Shown here: positions 1 to 8,219 of the stretch, piece after piece
How the letters are laid out: the number at the start of each line of letters is the position of its first letter
Position numbering within the stretch: the first letter of the stretch is position 1
Origin: CAYXVF01 sp964468125
GTDB lineage: Bacteria > Myxococcota > XYA12-FULL-58-9 > CAYXVF01
Length of the DNA stretch: 17,355 nucleotides
Assembly (NCBI GenBank): GCA_964468125.1
Contig: CAYXVF010000124.1
Coordinates: 1 to 17,355 of the forward strand
Direction of reading: 5' to 3'
Notes under the pieces: generated by a model
What the model saw: the letters and a program-made list of their open reading frames with translations, nothing else
Database searches by the model: none
What the model was told of the DNA's origin: nothing
Program-made: the position numbers and the translations under genes

Positions 1-96
1 TCGACTGGAATGCGATCGGTCGTCAGGTGCGATTCTAGAGCCCCGACGAGCGAGTGTGGCTTTCTGTTAGACTTCGGTGGCGGTCGACAGCGCTGA

Positions 97-1575
97 TCAA
101 ACGCGCTCGCTGCGGTCGATTTCGGCTCGCTCGACCTCCTCGGCCACGTGCAAGCGATGCTCCACTCGTTCCGCGACCTGGCGCTCGCCCAGCGCGTCGA
201 GCTCATTGTGGAGACGTTCGAGGTCGCGTTGGCGCTCGGCGTAGAGCTGATCATCATCCACCAGGCCCAAGGCGATCGCTTCCGAGTCCACCTGGGCGCG
301 GCTCACCGCGCGCTTCACACCGTCGTTGCCATCGAACGCCGAAGCCAGGACGGGACGCGTGCCGCTGCCGACGCTCGGAGCGGCGCTCCTCCGAAGACCA
401 TCGAGGAGCTCTCGCGTGTTGCTGCAGGGCTCTTTGCGCGTCGCGACGTCTTGGCTCGCGTCGCCGCCCAGCGCCTTGCTCACATCTTCCATCACTTTTT
501 CCGCTTCCTCCGCCGTCGCTACGGGAGCGGACCGGATGTGGTGCAGAACGCCGGTGTTGACGAAGTGGGTGAGCGCGAGTTCGGCCAGGGCATCTCGGCG
601 CTCCTCACGCGGTCGGTCGAGGTACGCTTCGAGCATGCGCCGGACCGGCGACTCCGGCTCGGCGAAGCTCACGACGAGCACTTCCGAGCCCGTCCCGATC
701 CCCGCGTCGTGCTCGGTCGCGTTGAGCGCACGTGCCACGACGGACATCGCACCGACGATCACATTCGTGTCGACGCCATACGCGTCGGCCAAGGGCTCGA
801 TCAGCGAGAAGTTCGAGGAAACGGTGACGCTCGCCAGGGTCTCGCCAGCACCCAGTCGATAGGCGTAGGCCGACGGCTCGGGCTCCTGTGCGACAACCGC
901 GCAGCTCGCCGCCATCTCGCTAACCGCCTGAGCGCCGAAGGTGCATGCGTTCGCCATCGAGCGCAGCGTTCCGCCTTCTCCGCCGATGGTCTCGAACCGT
1001 TCGCGGGCAACGCCTTCCTCGGCCGTCCGCCTTTGGATCCATTGATTGATCTCGGCCATGACGTCGGGCGTTGGGACCGCCACGACCTGCGGAGGTCGGT
1101 CACCCTGCGCCACTCGTGCGCTCGGGGCGTCCACCACCGCCACCGGACGGTTGTACAACTCGCTCATGAACACCGCATAGGCGACGTCGCGCTCGTGGGG
1201 ATTCGCGATATAGACCGGTGAGCCCTCGGTACCGAAGATCGCGTCACGCGCTTCCGCATGGTTTTCAGCGGTGATGAACGCCACGACCGCTCTCGGCGTG
1301 AGGGTGACGAGGGTTTCCTGGCCGTTGTGCTGGCGCCGGAGAGTCAGTTGGCTGACCACCGGCGCTGCGGCGTCGCGCTGACGGGCGGGCGTCTCCGGTT
1401 CGGGGCTCGCCGCCCGGCGTACGCGAGCGGGCTTTTCCGTGCGTGCGAAGTCATCCGATGGCCCGCCTGCGACGGGCACGGTGGGCACGGGCGCAGAGGC
1501 GTCGCCCATCACGGGGGCTTCGATTCGAGCGCCTCCGAGGCCGAGATTTGCGTACGACATGCCCATGTTCCCCAT
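97..1575 (-). CDS. Hypothetical protein, third gene of leftward block
   Basis: I do not recognise this 492-residue protein. It has no signal peptide or membrane segment. The first 75 residues are low-complexity and rich in Ala, Pro, Arg and Glu. A more ordered mixed alpha/beta portion follows (about 75-345), with hydrophobic stretches near residues 95-165 and 240-305. The last 55 residues are dominated by Glu, Arg and Leu and should form a charged helix or coiled coil. It lies 63 bp downstream of the lipoprotein gene on the same strand and may be the last gene of that operon. The stop is TGA at 97-99. The start is uncertain: in-frame ATGs occur at 1575, 1566 and 1560, and the one at 1560 has a GGGGA about 8 bases upstream, so it may be the true start. 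The opposite-strand frames here read as Arg/His-rich shadows. The coding call is fairly sure; the function is unknown. Confidence 0.75.
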   Translation of the reverse strand: MGNMGMSYANLGLGGARIEAPVMGDASAPVPTVPVAGGPSDDFARTEKPARVRRAASPEPETPARQRDAAAPVVSQLTLRRQHNGQETLVTLTPRAVVAFITAENHAEARDAIFGTEGSPVYIANPHERDVAYAVFMSELYNRPVAVVDAPSARVAQGDRPPQVVAVPTPDVMAEINQWIQRRTAEEGVARERFETIGGEGGTLRSMANACTFGAQAVSEMAASCAVVAQEPEPSAYAYRLGAGETLASVTVSSNFSLIEPLADAYGVDTNVIVGAMSVVARALNATEHDAGIGTGSEVLVVSFAEPESPVRRMLEAYLDRPREERRDALAELALTHFVNTGVLHHIRSAPVATAEEAEKVMEDVSKALGGDASQDVATRKEPCSNTRELLDGLRRSAAPSVGSGTRPVLASAFDGNDGVKRAVSRAQVDSEAIALGLVDDDQLYAERQRDLERLHNELDALGERQVAERVEHRLHVAEEVERAEIDRSERV

Positions 1576-1638
1576 CTTGGTTGGGGTATCGGCATGACCC
1601 GGCGAGGGTTGCGTGATTCTCGAATTTTTTTTCGCGGT

Positions 1639-3144
1639 CTAGCGTGCAGCGACCGGCCGCTTGAGAGCGCTGTTTATTTTTGCCGCGAGCGCTTCGCCGA
1701 GCTTGGAGAGCGCGTTTCTTGCCGCCCGCGCCTCGCCCAGGCCCAGCGCCTGCACGCTGTCTTCTACGGTCGCAAGCGGGGCGCCGCTCCAGACGTCGTA
1801 AACGGTCAGGTTCGTGCTCGCTTCATGGTACACCGAGCGGGAGCCCATTCGGCTGGTCAGCTGGCTCGTGGCATCGCCGCTCACCACGACATCGATCCGA
1901 CCCCGGGTCAGCCTCGCGAGGGTGTCCAAGGCATCGGGCGTAACCCCGTCCGCCAGGACCGCGGATTCCTCATCGCCGAGCAGAATCGCCTGCCGGCTCT
2001 TGGAAAGCTCTTCCCGCAGGGCGTTGACCAGATGCGCGGTCTCACCCTCCGCCCAGCGCTCCCGTACCGCGAGGGCGATTCGGGCGTCCTCTGGGCTGAC
2101 CCGTCGAAACGGCACCGACAAGACGAGCTCGGGGAAGGACTCGCCAAAGCTTCCGAGCAGTGCGTTTCGGTCGAGGGCGACGCCCATGCGTCGCTGCTCG
2201 TCCGTCGGCTTGCGGGTGAAATCGAAGCGAGCGACCCCATCCTCACCGCTCTCGCGCTGCACCGCGGGCGCGGCGTCTTCAGATGATTCCGTCTCCAGCT
2301 CTCCTGCCTCTTCCTTCCCGGAGGGCTCGTCCTGCTCCGGTGCCTCGAACCACTCGGCGCCTTCCCGAATCGCGATGGGAATACCGCGCACCGGCTGGGC
2401 GTCCGTGCTTCCGTCCGTCCAGGTGACGAGGATCTCCAGAGGTCGCGTGGGTTTTCCGGAGAGGTCGAGCGGAATGCCATCGGCGAAGACACTCTCGAGG
2501 ATCAGACCGTCCGCCAGGCGCTGCATCTCCGCTTCCTGCTCGCTGAGAGGAAGCGCTTCGCAGGGCTCACCGAGTGAGAACTGACTCAGGCGAGCGCAGA
2601 TCTGGCCTTGCGCCGCGCGCCACCACGCCTGGTGGAGCACCCCATCGAGCTCTTCCATGAAGCCCGTTCCGGGTTCCGGCAGGCGCGCCGCGGTTTCGTC
2701 GAGCCAGCGTTGGGTCAATTCGGGGATCGGCTCGAGCACGGTGGTCGCAAAGGCCGCAAACTGGCCCTCGATTTCCGTCTCCGAGACCTGCACCGCTCCG
2801 AACACGTTGGGTCGCGTCGTATCGAGGGAGGTACGGCCCGCTGGAAGACTCGGCCATTGACTGTCTTCCCAAAACGCTTCGTCGAGGGCGAGCAGCGCCA
2901 GGAGCTTCGCGTCATCCGCGGATTCGTCCGATACGCCGTAGCCACTGAGGGGCGCCTCGCTCGCTTCTCGCTGCTCCGCGACCCAACCTTCAACGCTCTC
3001 GGTCGCCTCGGCCGCGGGTGGCGCAGGGACGGTTGCGGCGCTGACGCCTTCTTCCGTGGGCGCAGCCGCCGGCGCCTTGACGTTTGAGCCCCCGCAGGCG
3101 GCGAGGCCAACGGCCATTGTGAGTGCCCAAGCGCGTCTCTTCAT
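1639..3144 (-). CDS. Outer-envelope lipoprotein, LPP20/FlgT-like architecture (tentative)
   Basis: This 501-residue protein has a lipoprotein signal: MKRR, a hydrophobic segment and a lipobox LAAC with the lipidated Cys at residue 17, followed by Gly-Gly-Ser (no Asp at +2). A Pro/Ala/Glu linker follows to about residue 50. Residues 50-95 (a WV pair, then a YGVS motif and an Ala-rich helix) resemble the start of LPP20-type lipoproteins. Residues 240-350 look like a beta-sandwich with a PVRGIPI strand, an acidic insert (about 272-300) and a GVARF strand. Residues 395-495 have the beta-then-helix pattern seen in FlgT/CsgG-type periplasmic domains, including V-Y-D-V-W-S-G followed by an Ala-rich helix. 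These similarities are judged by eye and are weak. The start at 3144 is well supported: a GAGGAGGT Shine-Dalgarno lies 6 bases upstream. Stop is TAG. It sits 12 bp behind the upstream membrane-protein gene, so the two are probably co-translated. Confidence 0.82.
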   Translation of the reverse strand: MKRRAWALTMAVGLAACGGSNVKAPAAAPTEEGVSAATVPAPPAAEATESVEGWVAEQREASEAPLSGYGVSDESADDAKLLALLALDEAFWEDSQWPSLPAGRTSLDTTRPNVFGAVQVSETEIEGQFAAFATTVLEPIPELTQRWLDETAARLPEPGTGFMEELDGVLHQAWWRAAQGQICARLSQFSLGEPCEALPLSEQEAEMQRLADGLILESVFADGIPLDLSGKPTRPLEILVTWTDGSTDAQPVRGIPIAIREGAEWFEAPEQDEPSGKEEAGELETESSEDAAPAVQRESGEDGVARFDFTRKPTDEQRRMGVALDRNALLGSFGESFPELVLSVPFRRVSPEDARIALAVRERWAEGETAHLVNALREELSKSRQAILLGDEESAVLADGVTPDALDTLARLTRGRIDVVVSGDATSQLTSRMGSRSVYHEASTNLTVYDVWSGAPLATVEDSVQALGLGEARAARNALSKLGEALAAKINSALKRPVAAR

Positions 3145-3150
3145 GGCGAG

Positions 3151-3158
3151 ACCTCCTC
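3151..3158 (-). promoter_or_regulatory. Strong Shine-Dalgarno of the lipoprotein gene
   Basis: On the minus strand the bases read GAGGAGGT, 6 bases ahead of the ATG at 3144. The site overlaps the TGA stop (3159-3157) of the upstream gene, so ribosomes finishing that gene terminate on the next gene's ribosome binding site. This suggests translational coupling. Confidence 0.85.
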
Positions 3159-4317
3159 AGATGCCCGCGATCTTCGCGAGCTGGTCCCAATTCACGCGTG
3201 CTCCGTCGCCGACGCCGCGTTTCAGTCTTTCGAATCCGTCTTTTACGAGCGACTCGATTCGCCCCGAGTCCAGGTCTACTGGCGCCGCGCCGTACGCGCG
3301 GTTCATGCCAATGTCGAGAAGCAGCTCCTGAAAGGAGGTCGCGAGCGCGGAGCCGAGCGTTCCGCGCCCAGGTTCTCGAATGCGTGAAATGCTCGCGAGG
3401 CTCGGTCCGACCATCTCGAAGAACTCGTCGGTCTGACCGGCAGCCACCGCCACACTCCATACTTGCCGCAGGAAGATGCCAAACTCGAAGAGGTAACGTC
3501 GGCTGTCGACCTTCGCGACCATACCCGCTGTATCGTCGTCGATATCCCGCAGCAATCTACCAACGCGAAAGCCTGCATCCTTGGAGACCGCCGCAACGGA
3601 GGAGCGCAGGCGGCTCCACATCTCGTCGAGCCCCAGGCTATAGCCGTGAACGGTGATCGAGTCGCCGAGAGCGCCGATCAGGTATGCGCGCGCGCCGGTC
3701 TCTTGCACGAGGAGGTCGCGGCGCTCCGCATAGCTCAAGCCCGCGAAGGTGTCCGTATTCTCGGCGAGCACCTCGGTCACCATGTCATTGATCAGGTCAA
3801 AGTCGTTTCGTGCCAGGAGCGCACGGGTGATCTGCTTGGTCGGGAGGTCACTGTTTGACAAGGCGCGGCCGACGATGTCGTAAACCTGCACGTTGAAGTA
3901 CTTGTTCTGGTTCTTGATGATGTCGTTTTGCTGAATCATCACGTAGACCTGTAGCGCGGGCACGGTGAATGCGATCAGCGAGAAGATCACCATCAACATG
4001 CGCCGTCGGATCACAAAGCGCAGGAACGACATCGAAAAATTCTTCGCCGCTTCGACGACCTCGTCCTTTTCCGCCCAGTTGTCCTTCGACCCGGCGTAGG
4101 TCGCAGTCACGTCGACGAGGGCGACGAAGTTGCGCACGACCTTCTTGCGGTCCATCAGCGGAAGAAGCAGCCGACCTCCGCTCTTGATGGCCTTTGCCCG
4201 GCGCTCGGCGGCCTTGCTTTGGGCGAGGCGGATTTTCTCGAGCTCCGCGCGAAGGGCGGCATTCTCGCGTTGAAGCGCGCTGATGTCGTTGGGCGGCGGC
4301 GGTGGCCCGGAGCTCAT
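3157..4317 (-). CDS. Coiled-coil, single-pass membrane protein of unknown function
   Basis: This 386-residue protein is the first gene of the leftward block. After a Pro-rich N-terminus (residues 5-9), residues 11-45 are a heptad-like Leu/Glu/Arg/Lys helix likely to be a coiled coil. A basic cytosolic segment then leads to one transmembrane helix at about 107-128, preceded by RRR (positive-inside rule), so the N-terminus is probably cytosolic and the larger C-terminal part periplasmic. Immediately after the helix comes a Gln/Asn/Lys-rich patch (QQNDIIKNQNKYF), a pattern familiar just outside the membrane in several bacterial families. The C-terminal 250 residues look helical and match no family I recognise. 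The frame stays open to 4461, but ATG 4317 is chosen because it has GAGGG 5 bases upstream and the extension reads as non-coding. Separation from the lipoprotein gene is 12 bp. Confidence 0.8.
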   Translation of the reverse strand: MSSGPPPPPNDISALQRENAALRAELEKIRLAQSKAAERRAKAIKSGGRLLLPLMDRKKVVRNFVALVDVTATYAGSKDNWAEKDEVVEAAKNFSMSFLRFVIRRRMLMVIFSLIAFTVPALQVYVMIQQNDIIKNQNKYFNVQVYDIVGRALSNSDLPTKQITRALLARNDFDLINDMVTEVLAENTDTFAGLSYAERRDLLVQETGARAYLIGALGDSITVHGYSLGLDEMWSRLRSSVAAVSKDAGFRVGRLLRDIDDDTAGMVAKVDSRRYLFEFGIFLRQVWSVAVAAGQTDEFFEMVGPSLASISRIREPGRGTLGSALATSFQELLLDIGMNRAYGAAPVDLDSGRIESLVKDGFERLKRGVGDGARVNWDQLAKIAGI

Positions 4318-4354
4318 TTGTTCCCTCATTTGTGTGGTCGCGACAGGCGCCCGG

Positions 4355-4384
4355 AGCATAAGGAATAGGTCGAGTTTAGCGCAA
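4355..4384 (-). promoter_or_regulatory. Candidate sigma-70-like promoter for the leftward block
   Basis: Reading the minus strand, TTGCGC (4384-4379) is followed after 18 bases by TATGCT (4360-4355). Both hexamers are imperfect. The position would put transcription start about 30 bases ahead of the ATG at 4317, which fits a short leader. It lies in the 170-bp divergent region shared with the rightward ATPase gene. Sequence match only. Confidence 0.3.
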
Positions 4385-4487
4385 CGGCCGTGCGCGGCAC
4401 CTTTCGCTCTTCCTTCGTCGGAGGGTGGCGAAAAGCTGGGCCGTTCGTAGATTGCACGCACGCATTCGTGACATCCCTGGAGATACG

Positions 4488-5324
4488 ATGAGCTTCACCG
4501 GCACCAACGACTACCTCGTAGCCCCCGCCCTGCGCGACGCGGTCAACATCGCGATGAATCTGGAAAAGCCGCTCCTGATAAAGGGGGAGCCAGGTACGGG
4601 AAAAACCATGCTCGCGGAAGCGATCGCCCGGCAGCTCGAAATGGAGCTCATCACCTGGCACGTGAAATCCACCTCAAAGGCGCACGACGGGCTCTACGTT
4701 TACGATACGGTGCAACGATTGAACGACGCGCGCTTCGGCGACCGCGATATCAGCGACATCAAAAACTACATCAAGCTCGGACCGCTCGGCCGTGCCTTCA
4801 ATTCGGGCGAGCGAGTCGTCGTGCTGGTCGACGAGATCGACAAGGCAGACATGGAGTTCCCGAACGACTTGCTCCACGAGCTCGACCGGATGAGCTTCTT
4901 CGTAGACGAGACCGGCGAAACCATCAGCGCCGAGCACCGGCCAGTGATGGTCATTACATCGAACAATGAGAAGGAGCTTCCTGACGCCTTTCTGCGCCGG
5001 TGCATCTTTCACTACATCGAGTTCCCAGAACGCGAATTGATGACCCGGATCGTTCGGGTTCACCACCCGGATGTGGAAGATCGATTGCTGAGCCAGGTTC
5101 TCACGGCGTTCTATTGGCTTCGGGACCAGCCGCAGATTCGAAAACGTCCCTCCACGAGCGAGCTCGTCGACTGGATTTCGGCGCTTCAGCGCGGCGGAAT
5201 GAACACTGCATTGCTCGAAGGGGAGCTGCCCTTCCTCGGTGTGCTGCTCAAGCGGGAGCAAGACCTCGTCGCCGCGGAAAAATTGCAGTCGAAGTATCGC
5301 GACGAAAAGTCCGGAGGCCACTAG
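4488..5324 (+). CDS. MoxR-family AAA+ ATPase
   Basis: This 278-residue protein is a complete, compact MoxR-type AAA+ ATPase. The Walker A motif GEPGTGKT is at residues 33-40, Walker B VVLVDEID at 111-118, sensor 1 with Asn in TSNN at 157-160, and the arginine pair LRRC at 169-172 is placed where MoxR proteins carry their Arg finger. FLRRCIFHYIEFP is typical of the family. A basic RKRPSTSE segment near 218-225 is the likely sensor 2 region. Such ATPases act as hexameric chaperones in the cytosol, usually with a VWA-domain partner, and that partner follows directly. The frame is open from 4425, but the ATG at 4488 is preferred: GGAG lies 5 bases upstream and MSFTGTNDYLVA is the usual N-terminus. 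The stop at 5324 lies only 4 bases before the partner's start, so the two are co-transcribed. Confidence 0.95.
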   Translation: MSFTGTNDYLVAPALRDAVNIAMNLEKPLLIKGEPGTGKTMLAEAIARQLEMELITWHVKSTSKAHDGLYVYDTVQRLNDARFGDRDISDIKNYIKLGPLGRAFNSGERVVVLVDEIDKADMEFPNDLLHELDRMSFFVDETGETISAEHRPVMVITSNNEKELPDAFLRRCIFHYIEFPERELMTRIVRVHHPDVEDRLLSQVLTAFYWLRDQPQIRKRPSTSELVDWISALQRGGMNTALLEGELPFLGVLLKREQDLVAAEKLQSKYRDEKSGGH

Positions 5325-5328
5325 CCAC

Positions 5329-6540
5329 GTGTTCGTAGATTTTCTCTACCACCTGCGGGCGAATGGGATCGATGTGTCGACCACTGAGTGGTTGACCCTG
5401 ATGGATGCCCTGGTGCGAGGATACTCCCGCGCGAATCTGACCGTCTTCTACGATGTAGCGCGGGCCTGCGTGGTGAAGAGCGAAGGAGGCTACGATCGCT
5501 ATGACCAAGCCTTCGTGAGCTTCTTTCACGGCATGAGCGATGACCTCGACCTCACCGATGAACTCCTCGACTGGCTCTCGGACCCGGTCTTGCCGCGGGA
5601 GCTCACGGAGCAAGAGCTCGCGATGCTCGAAGCTTGGGACCTCGACCGCCTCCGCGAGGAGCTCGAAGAGCGTCTGCGCGAGCAAACCGAGCGCCATGAT
5701 GGCGGCAACCGATGGGTCGGAACCGGGGGGACGTCCCCCTTTGGCCACGGCGGCAAGAACCCCGCTGGGATTCGCGTCGGAGGCGCCGGAGGGGGACGCT
5801 CGGCGGTGCAGGTGGCCGAGCTGAGACGGTTCCGAAATCTCCGCAACGACCGAGTTCTCGACACGCGCAGTATCGGCATGGCTCTTCGCCGCTTGCGGCG
5901 CCTCGCGCGCGACAGTGGTCCCGAGGAGCTCGACCTCGATGCCACTATCGACAAGACCGCCCGTGAAGGCGGCGAGATCGATCTGGTCTTCGCGCCCCCG
6001 CGGGCCAACCGGATCAAACTCCTGCTCCTGATGGATGTAGGCGGCTCGATGGATCCGTACACGGAGCTGTGCGAACGCCTATTTTCCGCGGCCCATGCCG
6101 CGTCGCATTTCAAGACGTTTAGGACGCTGTTCTTCCACAACTGCCCCTACGACCGGCTCTACGACGACATGAGTCATTGGCGAGGACCGAAGACGGAGGA
6201 CGTTTTTCACGAGGTCGACCGCACCTGGTCCCTCGTGTTCGTCGGGGACGCGTGGATGGCACCCTATGAGCTGACGCACACGGGGGGAGCCATTTATTAC
6301 GGTCACCAAAATCGCCGTACAGGGCTCGACTGGCTCCTCGAATTCCGCCAACGCATTCCCAACTCGGTCTGGCTGAACCCGGAGCCGCGACGCCTTTGGC
6401 ATGCGGACACGATCGCGCTGATTCACTCGGTGTTTCCGATGTTCGAGCTCACTCTCGACGGGCTGTCGGCGGCGGTCGATGTGTTGCGAGGGGCCAAGCC
6501 CAATCGTCCAGAGCCCTTGCCGATGCGGGCCTCGCGTTGA
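5329..6540 (+). CDS. CoxE-like von Willebrand factor A domain protein
   Basis: This 403-residue protein is the partner of the preceding MoxR ATPase. It has the N-terminal helical region of the CoxE-like family (FVDFLYHLRANGI, then STTEWL). A charged helix lies near 90-125, a Gly-rich linker near 126-157, and the VWA domain runs from about 228 to 390. The metal-site strand LLLLMDVGGSM lies at 231-241. The usual DxSxS motif reads D-V-G-G-S, so the first Ser is Gly; I believe this variant is common in this subfamily. The tail segment VWLNPEP...W...FPMFELTLDGL is characteristic. Start: GTG at 5329 gives the family N-terminus and has GGAGG at 5313-5317, inside the ATPase gene. In related pairs (CoxD/CoxE, NorQ/NorD, CbbQ/CbbO, RavA/ViaA) the VWA protein delivers the ATPase to a target enzyme. 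No target is evident here. Confidence 0.93.
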   Translation: MFVDFLYHLRANGIDVSTTEWLTLMDALVRGYSRANLTVFYDVARACVVKSEGGYDRYDQAFVSFFHGMSDDLDLTDELLDWLSDPVLPRELTEQELAMLEAWDLDRLREELEERLREQTERHDGGNRWVGTGGTSPFGHGGKNPAGIRVGGAGGGRSAVQVAELRRFRNLRNDRVLDTRSIGMALRRLRRLARDSGPEELDLDATIDKTAREGGEIDLVFAPPRANRIKLLLLMDVGGSMDPYTELCERLFSAAHAASHFKTFRTLFFHNCPYDRLYDDMSHWRGPKTEDVFHEVDRTWSLVFVGDAWMAPYELTHTGGAIYYGHQNRRTGLDWLLEFRQRIPNSVWLNPEPRRLWHADTIALIHSVFPMFELTLDGLSAAVDVLRGAKPNRPEPLPMRASR

Positions 6541-6585
6541 GCAGTGCTGCGGGAATTCCAGGGATAGGCTAGTCTCTCGCCACTC

Positions 6586-8140
6586 ATGCGAGCGCGGGTA
6601 GTGGTTGCTGTTCTCGGGATTCTCTCGGGGCTCCTCTTGGTGATGCTGTTGAGCAGCGAGCCACAGGAGCCGGATCCCGTGCGCACGAGCGCAATCGAGA
6701 CCTTGGCCATCGCGCCAGAGACGGGAGGGCGAGAGGGATTCGTCGCCTGGCGACCGGTCTCCCCGGCCGGTGAGCTCACCCGGGGACGCGTCCTCGATGC
6801 CGCGACCGGTGAGCCCGCGACGGTCGTACTCCTCCTCGACGGGGACCGGGAGCTCTCCGTGGACGGTGGCGATCTCCGTCATCCCGGTGCCACCCCATTT
6901 TCGATCGTAGGCGCGCAAAGCGACGCGTTCCTGGATTTCGCGAGTGATGGGCGCAACCGCATCGATGTCGTCTCGCCGGTGGACGGCATCGAGCTGCGTC
7001 TCAACCCCAAATCTCCCATCGAGCTCGACAAGAACGCCATCCTGACGCAGTTCTCCGGCACCGTTCGGTCGTCGTCTTCGCTCCCCATCGACGTCGAGAT
7101 CGAGCCCTTCGATGGCTACGACGAAGCGGTCGGAAGAACGCGAGCGGATCCGCGTAACGGGCGCTTCAGTCTGGAAGCGCGTGGGACGGGGCCCATGCGA
7201 ATCGTTGCCATTCAGGGCAACGCGGTCGCGGTGACGCGCGCAGGGACGAGCTCGCGTCTCGAGATCGCGCGTGTTGCGTCACTGGAGGTCAACGTTGCGG
7301 GGCCGAGCCATCCTGGCCCCACCCACGTCGCGTTGGAGTGGTTCGGACAACGAACGCGGCGCACGCTGGATGAACGCATCGTCTACGGAGCCACTCAGAC
7401 CTATCGGTTCGAGCACGTGGGTCTGGGGCGCTACCGGGTCTCCTTTCGTCGGGCTGATGGTTACTCCGCCCGAGGCGAAATTGTCCGAACGGATCCCGTC
7501 GAGCACGAGCTGCGGCTGACATGGAAGCGCGGCGCCACAGTCACCGGTCTGCTGACCGACGCCCGAGGCGCGCCGATTTCCGGGGCCCGGATTCAACTCT
7601 TCGAGACCGAGGGATTCGCGCTCGCTCCCCCCGCGCCGATGACGACGAGCCGGCCCGACGGCTCCTTTTCACTCGATCGAATCCCGGAAGGGGAGCATGC
7701 ATTTGTGGTAAGCGCCGCTGGCTTCGAGCCGCGAGTGACAGAGCGAAGAGAGAGCTCGGGCAGCGGAGAGCTCAAACCCTTGATGATCCGGTTAAACGCG
7801 GTCCGTCTGACGCGCTCCCAGGTCACTTCGGGCGCTGGGATCGGTGCCGAGTTCAAGCCTCGAGTCTACGAGCTGCTGGTCGCTTCCGTCGCGGAGCAAG
7901 GGGGCGCTCACGAAGCCGGTCTACGTCCGGGCGACCGCGTGGTGGCGGTCCAGGGGCAACCGGTCTCGGAGATCGGCTATCGGCGGGCCCTCGATCGGCT
8001 GCCTACGCGTACCACCTCGCCCNNNNNNNNNNGGGCCGCACGGCACCGCCGTTGAGGTCGAAGTTCGCCCCGTAGGCGCGAAAGCGACCGGGCTCGTTCG
8101 GGTCGAGCGGCGCGCGGGCTTCGTCGATCGTATGCGGTGA
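6586..8140 (+). CDS. Membrane-anchored protein with carboxypeptidase regulatory-like and PDZ domains (interrupted by assembly gap)
   Basis: An N-terminal hydrophobic segment (about residues 4-22) acts as a signal anchor or uncleaved signal peptide. A short regulatory-like beta segment starts near residue 67 (GRVLDAATGEPA). Beta-rich, Ig-like stretches fill 100-310. A classic carboxypeptidase regulatory-like domain spans about 315-405 (VTGLLTDARGAPISGARI, then RPDGSFSLDRIPEGEH). A PDZ domain follows from about 420, with AGLRPGDRVVAVQGQPV as its carboxylate-loop/helix core. Ten Ns at 8023-8032 cut the PDZ domain. After them the sensible C-terminus (GPHGTAVEVEVRPVG to VDRMR, stop 8138-8140) is in a different frame, so the true gap length is not 10. 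The ATG at 6586 lacks a nearby Shine-Dalgarno; a TAGGCT hexamer at 6565-6570 could serve as a -10 box with a very short leader. It probably acts in the periplasm or envelope. Substrate unknown. Confidence 0.82.
8023..8032. other. Assembly gap (10 Ns)
   Basis: Ten unknown bases. The upstream codon ends exactly at 8022 and the downstream open frame resumes exactly at 8033, so the real missing length should be a multiple of three if both flanks are right. Ten is therefore a placeholder. Confidence 0.98.
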
Positions 8141-8219
8141 GACAAGGTGTTCCTAGCGCCCATATTCTTCGGCCTCAGCAACTGTTTCATAGTCGCTCAC
8201 GTACCAAAGGCGAGCCAGA

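Noticed and set aside
148..2286. Long rightward open frames opposite the leftward genes
   Set aside because: They read as Arg/His-rich antisense shadows of high-GC genes, lack ribosome sites and recognisable motifs, and overlap better supported minus-strand genes.
4318..4461. N-terminal extension of the coiled-coil membrane protein
   Set aside because: The internal ATG at 4317 has GAGGG 5 bases ahead; the extension would run through the likely promoter region.
4425..4487. N-terminal extension of the MoxR ATPase
   Set aside because: The 21 extra residues do not resemble the family, and ATG 4488 has a Shine-Dalgarno and the expected N-terminus.
5239..5328. Earlier start of the VWA protein inside the ATPase gene
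   Set aside because: The extension is Ser/Lys/Arg-rich out-of-frame reading of the ATPase tail; GTG 5329 gives the conserved family start.
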